Below, piece by piece: positions 58,017 to 64,000 of a stretch of DNA of 64,000 nucleotides. Source of the DNA: Microbacterium paraoxydans. GTDB taxonomy: Bacteria > Actinomycetota > Actinomycetes > Actinomycetales > Microbacteriaceae. The stretch spans positions 124,001 through 188,000 of the forward strand of contig NZ_CP064873.1 of assembly GCF_019056515.1 (NCBI RefSeq). Direction: 5' to 3'. Within the stretch, counting starts at the first letter, position 1. Every line of letters begins with the position of its first letter. The translations under genes and the position numbers were made by a program. The notes beneath the pieces are model-generated. The model was not told the DNA's origin. It was given only the letters and a program-made list of their open reading frames with translations, and made no database searches.

Positions 58017-60557
58017 TCATCCCGGGAGGAGTCCGTGCCGGGCGGCCTGTTCGAGCGCCTCCGTGCGGTTGGCCACGTCGAGCTTGCGGTAGATGCTGCG
58101 GAGCTGCGTCTTCAGGGTGTTCGGCGAGATCCGCAGCTCCGCGGCGATCTCGGGCAGCGGCGCCCCCGTGGTGAGTGCGTGCAGCACCACCTGCTCCCGC
58201 GAGGAGAGCTTCGGGCGCGCCGCGAACGACGGCAACGCCGAGCGGGTGGGCAGCGGCGGGTCGCCGACCGGAGCGAGGTCGGCCCGGACGGCGGCGAAGT
58301 CCTCGGCACCGAGCAGGGCCAGCGGAGTGCGCAGGTCCCGGTCGGCGAGCTGAGCGTGCAGCGCCTCGGTCACGGCCTGCGCAGCGGCGGGACTGACGCG
58401 GTGGAGCGCCGCACTGTGCACCGCGGCGGCCTCCGCGCGCTCGCGGGAGGTCGTCGGCTCGAGGCGCGTCGCGGCGAGCAGCCGCACCGCATCCGGAGCG
58501 CGACCGTCGATCAGGGCGATCCTGGCCCGTTCCAGGAGGGTGCCGAAGCGGTCGGTCCCGGCGTCGCGCTGCTTGATGCCGCGCGCGGCACGGACATCGC
58601 CGAGCGCCAGGTGCAGCAGGATCCGGGGGCGGCTCAGCGCCTGGCGCGCCGACGTCGACCCGGCCTCGCGCCCGCGCATCCGGGCGAACGACTCCAGCCG
58701 CTCCAGTCCGCCGGCGGCCTCGCCGTCGTGCAGCGCGATCCACGCCTCTACCGCCGCCATCGTCGTCCAGTGCTCGCTCGTCGCCCGGTGCGGCAGGAAG
58801 GCGCGCACGTGCTGCTTGGCCGCAGCGAGGTCGCCCTCCTCGACCGCGAGCATCGCCTCCGCGACGCGGTAGAACGTGCCGCGGTACCCGTCCAGCAGCG
58901 CGGGGTCCCACGAGCCGTCCCGGATGATCTCGACGTAGTGCCGCGCCTCCGGGAGGTCGCCGTTGAGGGCGTGGATCCCGCTGAGCAGGCTCACGGCGTG
59001 GAAGGCGTTTCCCGTGCCCTGGGACGCGGCGAGGGCGGCGGCCTCGGCGAAGAGGCGGAGGGCCTGCTCCCGGCGACCGCCGTAGTACAGCGAGATCCCG
59101 AGGTGCGTGCAGAGCAGCGGCATCTCGATCGCGTACTGCTCCCACTGCGACTCCGAGGTCTCCGTGTACAGCGCGAGCGCGCGGGCCGCGACCTGCCCGG
59201 CCCGCTCGGGCATCCCGACCACCCGCAGCGCCGCGCTCTCCGCGGTCCAGATGAACAGGCGCTCCGTCGGCGAGAGGGCGCTCCGCCGGGCGTTCGCGGC
59301 GGAGATCGCCATCCGCAGCAGCTGCAGGCCGCGCACCCGTCGGAGTCGGTTGGCGTTGAGGCAGATGCCCAGCAGCATCGCCACCAGCGGCTCCTGCTTG
59401 AGCCGAGCGAGGGGCAGGTCGCCCAGCAGCGCCACGACCCGGCGACCGTCGTGATCCAGAAGGTGGCTCCAGCCCGACATGATGACGTGGGCGGCGAGGT
59501 GGAGGTCGTCCTCCTCCATCGCCAGGCGGAGCCCCTCGAAGGGGGCGTCGCGCCGCAGCGCACCCTCGATCGCGAGGCGTCGGAGCAGGCGGATCTCGGC
59601 CGGGAAGCGCTCCAGGAGGTCGCGGCGCAGAAGGGCGCGAGCCGGCGCGGCGATCGTGAAGGTCCGGCGCCCGGATTCCGTGGACCACCGCCCGAAGCCG
59701 AACGCCTCGGCCTCGTCGAGGGCGGCGCCGATGTCCGGATCACTGCTGAGAGCCTGCGCCAACGGCAGATCGACCGTGTCCGTGATGCTGATCCGGATCA
59801 GGCCCTCGAGGACGCCGGCGCCGAACGTGCCCTCCTCCATGCGGCTGCGGAGGTAGTCGTCGACCGCCGCGGTCGCGACCTCCACGATCGTCGTGCCGTC
59901 GGGGACACGGCCGCGGAGGGCGACGGCGCGGATGACCGCCGCGAACCCCTCGGTCGCCTCCCGCACGGCGAGGGCGGTGTCCTCATCGACGTCGAGCGCG
60001 CGGCGGATCTCGTCCGTGTCGAAAGCGAGGTCCTCCGGAGAGATCAGCGCGGTGTCGATCACGAGGCCGATGCCGTCGCTGTCGAAGGGGCTGGGGCGGT
60101 TCGTGGCGACGATCAGGCGGACGTGCGGGGGGCCGGCGACCGTGCGGCACAGGTCGAAGACCGCATCCCGGTCGAGCGCGGCGGCGTCGTCGAGCACGAG
60201 GACGAGAGGCTCCTCGTGATCGCACAGGTACTGGGCGACGGCTGGCCATCCCTCCCCGGCGTCCGAGGCGGGATGACGGCCGCCGACGGCCTCGCCCGCG
60301 CTGCGCAGCACCCGCAGCAGGGCGGCGGCGAGGGCCGCGCTCGTCGCGAGCGCGGGCGTGGCCGTGAGCCACACGACGCGGTCGCGGGAGGTGAAGGCCC
60401 AGCCCACGAGGGCGGTGGTCTTCCCGGAGCCCGCGGCTCCGCGCAGCAGTGTGAGCGGAGCTCCCTCGTCCAGCGCGGCGTTCACCCGCGGACGTCCGAT
60501 GACGTGCGCGGAAACCCGCGGCAACCTCTTGTCCCCTTGCGCGCCGAAAGCCGGCAT
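58017..60557 (-). CDS. Large ATP-binding LuxR-family regulator (STAND/MalT-like)
   Basis: An 846-residue regulator with the P-loop RGAAGSGKTT (about residues 39-48), Walker B-like PLVLVLDDAAAL, a long helical-repeat sensor region (residues about 350-730) and a C-terminal LuxR HTH (LSSREQVVLHALTTGAPLPE followed by IAAELRISPNTLKTQLRSIY). Such MalT-like proteins couple ligand and ATP binding to DNA binding. ATG 60557 has GGGGAGGG upstream; a much longer reading upstream is rejected as it crosses real plus-strand genes. It is convergent with the surface-protein gene, whose control is a guess. Confidence 0.85.
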   Translation of the reverse strand: MPAFGAQGDKRLPRVSAHVIGRPRVNAALDEGAPLTLLRGAAGSGKTTALVGWAFTSRDRVVWLTATPALATSAALAAALLRVLRSAGEAVGGRHPASDAGEGWPAVAQYLCDHEEPLVLVLDDAAALDRDAVFDLCRTVAGPPHVRLIVATNRPSPFDSDGIGLVIDTALISPEDLAFDTDEIRRALDVDEDTALAVREATEGFAAVIRAVALRGRVPDGTTIVEVATAAVDDYLRSRMEEGTFGAGVLEGLIRISITDTVDLPLAQALSSDPDIGAALDEAEAFGFGRWSTESGRRTFTIAAPARALLRRDLLERFPAEIRLLRRLAIEGALRRDAPFEGLRLAMEEDDLHLAAHVIMSGWSHLLDHDGRRVVALLGDLPLARLKQEPLVAMLLGICLNANRLRRVRGLQLLRMAISAANARRSALSPTERLFIWTAESAALRVVGMPERAGQVAARALALYTETSESQWEQYAIEMPLLCTHLGISLYYGGRREQALRLFAEAAALAASQGTGNAFHAVSLLSGIHALNGDLPEARHYVEIIRDGSWDPALLDGYRGTFYRVAEAMLAVEEGDLAAAKQHVRAFLPHRATSEHWTTMAAVEAWIALHDGEAAGGLERLESFARMRGREAGSTSARQALSRPRILLHLALGDVRAARGIKQRDAGTDRFGTLLERARIALIDGRAPDAVRLLAATRLEPTTSRERAEAAAVHSAALHRVSPAAAQAVTEALHAQLADRDLRTPLALLGAEDFAAVRADLAPVGDPPLPTRSALPSFAARPKLSSREQVVLHALTTGAPLPEIAAELRISPNTLKTQLRSIYRKLDVANRTEALEQAARHGLLPG

Positions 60558-60626
60558 CGTCCCTCCCCAGGTACGCATCCCCACCCCTACGATATCCAAC
60601 CCGCCCGCGGTTCTAGGCTCGGAGGG

Positions 60627-61181
60627 GTGAGTGGTCCGACAGTCCCCGTGTCCTCCCGCCGCGTGCCGACCAGCGCCCTCCTCGTGAGCGCCGCGCTCGG
60701 CGCGGTCCAGGCCCTCGTCTTCCTGGCCGTCGTGCCGATCACGAGCGTGCTGGCCGCCACGTCCCCTCCCGCGTACGCGGTGGTCGCGGGCGTCCACACC
60801 GCGCTGCCGTTCCTCGCGCGCGTCGTCACCCGCGTGCCGGGGATGGCGACACTGGCTGCCTTCGTGACCGGCGTGCTGACGGTCGCGGTGTCGCCCATCG
60901 GGCTGCTCGGCGTCGTGCCGCTCGTCCTCGGCGGCGTGGTCCTCGACCTGGCGCTGCCGTTCCGGCGGGACGCCCCCGTCCGCCCGGCCCGGGTCCTGCT
61001 CGCCGGCGCCGTTACCGGTGCGGTGCTCTTCGTCGTCGCCCTCCCGGTGTTCTCGCCCGAGCACCTCGTTCCGCCGGTGCTCGTCGCCACGCTGTTGGGC
61101 CGGGTGGTGGGGGAGCTCGCGGTGGCGGGTGTCGTGCTCGCCGTCCGCCGACTGCTGCGGCGCGCTGGCGTCGCCCGCTGA
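60627..61181 (+). CDS. ECF transporter S component-like membrane protein
   Basis: A 184-residue membrane protein with five or six helices (TSALLVSAALGAVQALVFLA; YAVVAGVHTALPFLARVV; then TLAAFVTGVLTVAVSPIGLL). The arrangement and the conserved short polar loops resemble the putative substrate-binding S components of energy-coupling-factor transporters, such as the YkoE/MptD group. No ECF ATPase or T component is adjacent. GTG 60627 follows a -10 taggct with a seven-base gap, so the transcript is probably leaderless. It is divergent from the LuxR regulator. Confidence 0.65.
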   Translation: MSGPTVPVSSRRVPTSALLVSAALGAVQALVFLAVVPITSVLAATSPPAYAVVAGVHTALPFLARVVTRVPGMATLAAFVTGVLTVAVSPIGLLGVVPLVLGGVVLDLALPFRRDAPVRPARVLLAGAVTGAVLFVVALPVFSPEHLVPPVLVATLLGRVVGELAVAGVVLAVRRLLRRAGVAR

Positions 61182-61200
61182 GCCGGCATGCCGGTCGACA

Positions 61201-61219
61201 TACCCCCACGGGGTACCAT
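61201..61219 (+). promoter_or_regulatory. CsoR-like operator overlapping a leaderless promoter
   Basis: The dyad tacccc-cac-ggggta (61201-61215) overlaps a -10 taccat (61214-61219), which ends six bases before the DUF6153 start. C-run/G-run dyads of this type are what copper-sensing CsoR repressors bind. No csoR gene lies in the window. Confidence 0.5.
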
Positions 61220-61225
61220 GAGCAC

Positions 61226-61615
61226 ATGGTCGGTCGTCGCGTGCTCCAGGGGGCGCTGCTCGCCGTCCTCCTCGTGGGCGGCGTCCTCCTCGGCCTCCTC
61301 GGCATGCACGCCCTCGACACCCACGGCACCCCGGGGGCGCATGCCGTCGCGGGGCACGCGGCCCCCGCGCACCCTGCGGCGTCGGCAGCGCATGAGGCGG
61401 GCGGAGCGGATGAGGCCGTCGTCCCGGATGACCCTGCGCACGACGGCGGGGCGGCCTGCGTCCTCGCCCTGCTCGGCGGACTCCTCCTGCTGCTGCGCCC
61501 CTCTCGCGCTCTCCTGACCGGACCTCTGCTCCGCGCTCTCCGCTCGCTCGTGGACGCGGCCGCCGCCCCGCTTCGTCCTCCCTCACTCCACGTCCTCTGC
61601 ATCAGTCGGACCTGA
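61226..61615 (+). CDS. DUF6153 small membrane protein
   Basis: A 129-residue protein with an N-terminal helix (LLAVLLVGGVLLGLLGMHAL), a His/Ala-rich periplasmic segment (THGTPGAHAVAGHAAPAHPA) and a second helix (CVLALLGGLLLLL). His-rich loops fit metal contact. The family is known only as DUF6153 in actinobacteria. The presumed CsoR-like operator and the following DUF305 gene 66 bases downstream suggest a copper-stress role, which is inference. Confidence 0.7.
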   Translation: MVGRRVLQGALLAVLLVGGVLLGLLGMHALDTHGTPGAHAVAGHAAPAHPAASAAHEAGGADEAVVPDDPAHDGGAACVLALLGGLLLLLRPSRALLTGPLLRALRSLVDAAAAPLRPPSLHVLCISRT

Positions 61616-61681
61616 TCGGCGCCGATGCGCCCGGGCGCCGCGACCGCGGACGCCCTTCCGACAGACAGAGATGAGAGAGAA

Positions 61682-62275
61682 ATGACCAATCGAACCACTG
61701 CCGCCGCTGTCCTCGTCCTGGCGGGAACCCTCGCGCTCGCGGGATGCGCCTCGACGGCACCCGCGGGGCCGGCCGACCACTCCGGCATGGGGCACTCCAC
61801 CTCGGACGCTCCGCTGGCCGGCGCGAACGAGGCCGATGCGATGTTCGCGTCCATGATGATCGTCCATCACGAGCAGGCCGTCGAGATGTCGGACATCGTG
61901 CTCGCGAAGGACGACGTCGACCCCCGGGTCGCCGACCTCGCGGAGCGGATCACGGCCGCTCAGGGTCCGGAGATCGAGAAGATGCAGGGCTGGCTCGACG
62001 ACTGGGGTGCCGAGGCCGGTGACCCGGCCGCGATGGACCACGGCGACGGCATGATGAGCGACGACGACCTCGCCGCGCTCGAGGCCGCGGCGGGCCCGGA
62101 GGCGTCCCGGCTGTTCCTGGAGCAGATGATCGCGCACCACGAGGGCGCGGTCGCGATGGCCGAGGCGGAGGTGGCGGACGGCGAGAACGCCGACGCCGTC
62201 GCCCTCGCGCAGGACATCGTCGATGCGCAGACCGCCGAGATCGCGGAGATGAAGGAGATCCTCGCCACGCTCTGA
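61682..62275 (+). CDS. DUF305 lipoprotein
   Basis: A 197-residue lipoprotein with signal peptide and lipobox LAGC (Cys about residue 22). It contains two ferritin-like DUF305 motifs, MMIVHHEQAVEMSD and MIAHHEGAVAMAE, each with paired histidines, plus Met/His-rich linkers (DHSGMGHS, MDHGDGMM) typical of copper-handling periplasmic proteins. It lies at the outer face of the membrane. The start at ATG 61682 has GAGAGAGAA upstream. Its neighbour DUF6153 is likely on the same transcript. Confidence 0.85.
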   Translation: MTNRTTAAAVLVLAGTLALAGCASTAPAGPADHSGMGHSTSDAPLAGANEADAMFASMMIVHHEQAVEMSDIVLAKDDVDPRVADLAERITAAQGPEIEKMQGWLDDWGAEAGDPAAMDHGDGMMSDDDLAALEAAAGPEASRLFLEQMIAHHEGAVAMAEAEVADGENADAVALAQDIVDAQTAEIAEMKEILATL

Positions 62276-62376
62276 TCGGCACCCGGCCCCGCGTCGCCTC
62301 CGCGGCGCGGGGCCCGTCGCCCGTGTGCGATCGTCCTTACCGCGCTGTTTTGTACGTTTCGCACTATCATGTACTC

Positions 62377-62640
62377 ATGAGCGAGATCGCGATCACGGAA
62401 GCCCGGGCGCGGCTGGCGTCCATCATCGACGAGGCGCGTGACGAGCCCGTTTACCTCACCCGACGAAACCTCCCGGTGGCGGCTGTCGTCGATGCCAGCC
62501 TGCTGGAGCGACTCCTCGAAGATGCGGAGGAGCTGGCCGACATCCGCGCGGTCGATGCCGCCTGGGACGAGACCGCGCGACTCGACGAGACGCCGATCCC
62601 GTGGGAGGAGGTGAAGCGGGACCTCGGGCTCGTGCCGTGA
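62377..62640 (+). CDS. Phd/YefM-family antitoxin
   Basis: An 87-residue antitoxin: the N-terminal dimerising DNA-binding fold ITEARARLASIIDEARDEPV, YLTRRNLPVAAVVDASLLER, then an acidic, unstructured C-terminus (TARLDETPIPWEEVKRDLG) that would wrap the toxin. ATG 62377 lies six bases after a -10 tatcat, so the operon is probably leaderless and the antitoxin autorepresses at this promoter. The stop overlaps the toxin start by four bases (GTGA). Confidence 0.88.
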   Translation: MSEIAITEARARLASIIDEARDEPVYLTRRNLPVAAVVDASLLERLLEDAEELADIRAVDAAWDETARLDETPIPWEEVKRDLGLVP

Positions 62641-62891
62641 CCTACGACGTCCAGGTCCTGCCTGTCGCCGTGCGGGCGATCCGCAAGCTCCCTCCCGAGG
62701 CGAGGCGACGTATCCAGGCCGTCATCGAGCTCCTCTCCGAAGACCCGCGGCCCCCCGCGGCACGCAGGCTCACCGGCCGACCGGAGTGGCGGGTGCGGAC
62801 GGGTGACTACCGGGTGCTCTACCGGATCGAGGACGGGATCCTGACGGTCGTCGTCGTGCACGCCGGCCACCGTCGCGAGGTCTATCGCTAG
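62637..62891 (+). CDS. RelE/ParE-family toxin
   Basis: An 84-residue RelE-fold protein: VLPVAVRAIRKLPPEARRRI, a conserved LTGRPEWRVRTGDYRVLYRI core and the C-terminal VVVVHAGHRREVYR with the basic and Tyr residues used in ribosome-dependent mRNA cleavage by RelE toxins. GTG 62637 overlaps the antitoxin stop. Its own stop overlaps that of the convergent exporter gene. Confidence 0.88.
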   Translation: MTYDVQVLPVAVRAIRKLPPEARRRIQAVIELLSEDPRPPAARRLTGRPEWRVRTGDYRVLYRIEDGILTVVVVHAGHRREVYR

Positions 62892-64000
62892 CGATCGCGG
62901 CGGCGCAAGCGGCGCAGCGGAGCAGACAGGCGGTGCCACAGCGTCGGTGCGGGCTCCTCGTCCTCGGCGGGAGGCGGGGCGACGGCGAACTGGACGAACT
63001 CCTCCGCGCCATGGTGCACGACGCGATAGAGCGCCGTGCCGATGAGCACGCCGAGCGCGATCGACATGACCGACACCAGGGCCGCGGTGAAGTCGGCGAG
63101 GCCGTTGTCGGTCGCGACCGCCTCGGTGAGCCCCACCAGCCCGGCGGCGCCTGGCACCAGCAGCCAGAAGGCCGGGAGGAACGTCAGCTGCGACGGGGCT
63201 CCGTGACGCAGCCCGGCGATCCAGAACACGACCGGCGTGACGGCGACCGCGCCGACGAAGCCGCCGACCGCCGGGTCGATGAACTCGGTTCCCGCCCACT
63301 GGCCGAGGTACGCGACGACCAGGGCGAGCAGCACCCACCCGAACGTGGACGGCGGGGAGGAGAAGTGCAGGTAGTTGCCGAGTGCGAACACGAGGATGCC
63401 GAGCAGCGGCACCCACCAGGGGAGGTACGAGGAGGAGGCGTCGAGAGCCTCGTACGAATCGCTCGAGACGCCCACCACGGCGCCGGCGGCGAGGATGCCG
63501 AAGGCGAGGAGCGCGAGCTGCACGAACCCGTAGATGAGGCGGGATGCACCGGAGATCATCTGCCCGGCCGCGAGCTCGACCGTCGCCGTGGTCAGCACGC
63601 CACCGGGGAGGAAGGTGACCAGCGGGGCGATCAGGAGGCGGATCGGGTCGCCGATCTCGATGACCTCCGCGAGCAGGAACACCGCAGCCGCGCACACGAA
63701 GGCCGCGGCGATGGGCATGACGAGCTGCAGGGTGGGAGAGCGCACGAGTTTGAGCAGGCCGATCCCGAATCCGAGCACGAAGGCGACGAGGGCGCCCTGC
63801 CAGGTCGGTGCGAGCAGGAGGGCCAGGCCGGTCGTGAGGATGGCATGGCCCAGCGTCCGGGTGAACCAGCCGAGGCGCGGACGCATCGCACCGATCTCGT
63901 TGAGCCGCCGGATGCCGTCCAGCGGGTCCACGTCGCCGGTCTTCGCCTGCGCGATGAGGTCGTACAGCGCGGCGATCTGATCGAAGCGGAACGAGGCGTT
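62888..64000 (-). CDS. Threonine/serine exporter ThrE-like, 5' end outside the window
   Basis: The frame is open through the right edge; 370 residues are visible. The N-terminal soluble piece (FRFDQIAALYDLIAQAKTGD) and WFTRTLGHAILTTGLALLLA helices are followed by about ten membrane segments, with LVTFLPGGVLTTATVELAAG and GASRLIYGFVQLALLAFG, which match the ThrE/YjjP-YjjB fusion family of threonine and serine exporters. The internal GTG at 63931 is not the real start, because upstream codons continue the family sequence. The C-terminus is basic. Confidence 0.85.
   Translation of the reverse strand, partial: NASFRFDQIAALYDLIAQAKTGDVDPLDGIRRLNEIGAMRPRLGWFTRTLGHAILTTGLALLLAPTWQGALVAFVLGFGIGLLKLVRSPTLQLVMPIAAAFVCAAAVFLLAEVIEIGDPIRLLIAPLVTFLPGGVLTTATVELAAGQMISGASRLIYGFVQLALLAFGILAAGAVVGVSSDSYEALDASSSYLPWWVPLLGILVFALGNYLHFSSPPSTFGWVLLALVVAYLGQWAGTEFIDPAVGGFVGAVAVTPVVFWIAGLRHGAPSQLTFLPAFWLLVPGAAGLVGLTEAVATDNGLADFTAALVSVMSIALGVLIGTALYRVVHHGAEEFVQFAVAPPPAEDEEPAPTLWHRLSAPLRRLRRRDR

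Noticed and set aside
52435..59688. Very long minus-strand open frame (over 2,400 codons)
   Set aside because: It is antisense to the surface-protein gene and overlaps the LuxR gene; its composition (His/Arg/Gly-rich) is that of a GC-rich shadow frame with no domain.
57885..60626. Plus-strand frame reading through the LuxR gene into the ECF S-component gene
   Set aside because: Only the part from GTG 60627 has membrane helices and a promoter; upstream of that it is antisense to the LuxR gene.
1..64000. tRNA or rRNA genes
   Set aside because: No cloverleaf-like or ribosomal RNA sequence was recognised by eye on either strand; a dedicated scan could still find one.

Overview
The window is GC-rich throughout. 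It shows frequent GTG starts, ATGA/GTGA stop-start overlaps and many genes that look leaderless. Together with actinobacterial families (SCO4848-type membrane protein, DUF6153, ECF-type BioY, ROK regulators, DUF1048/PadR modules) this points to a chromosomal segment of a high-GC actinobacterium, most like Microbacteriaceae such as Microbacterium. That placement is inference from gene content; no rRNA or tRNA gene was seen.

Left edge (1-2.2 kb): one end of an integrative element (tyrosine recombinase, small HTH regulator, start of a zinc-ribbon-type protein). It interrupts an EamA-type transporter, leaving only the N-terminal part. 2.4-11.8 kb: a trimethylamine monooxygenase-like FMO, a membrane protein, purA, a beta-propeller lactonase, an MFS transporter behind a SoxR-type operator but with a 3' frameshift, bioY behind two BioQ-like operators, a repeat-filled intergenic region, a disulfide oxidoreductase-like flavoprotein and a DUF427 protein. 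11.8-15 kb: an OpuC-type osmoprotectant ABC operon. 15.2-22.2 kb: AI-2E family permease, chorismate mutase, an acyl-CoA ligase/GNAT/SDR group, and two divergent ROK regulators.

22.3-30.4 kb: a sugar ABC transporter divergent from SIS isomerase, ROK kinase, PfkB kinase, class II aldolase and DeoR regulator. This is best read as an amino-sugar/tagatose-type catabolic locus. 30.6-35.8 kb: a four-gene operon of ECF-like sigma factor, small partner, cytoplasmic subtilisin-like protease and TPR-CHAT caspase-like protease. It is the most interesting candidate for a regulated proteolytic (stress or conflict) system here. 36-43.5 kb: SUKH-like protein, MFS exporter with divergent ArsR-like regulator, FUSC protein, YtrA-type GntR/ABC operon with a palindromic operator, and an rRNA methyltransferase-like gene.

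43.5-47.2 kb: a second, ProVWX-type betaine system behind a long structured leader. 47.3-52.4 kb: choloylglycine hydrolase family enzyme, lipase maturation factor protein, and a PadR-DUF1048-DrrAB-type efflux operon. 52.8-60.6 kb: a large nine-repeat surface protein and a convergent ATP-dependent LuxR-type regulator. 60.6-64 kb: an ECF S-component-like protein, a probable copper-linked DUF6153/DUF305 pair, a Phd/RelE toxin-antitoxin pair and a ThrE-type exporter running off the right edge. Several families of intergenic palindromes recur across the window, and one of them is read in frame inside three proteins.
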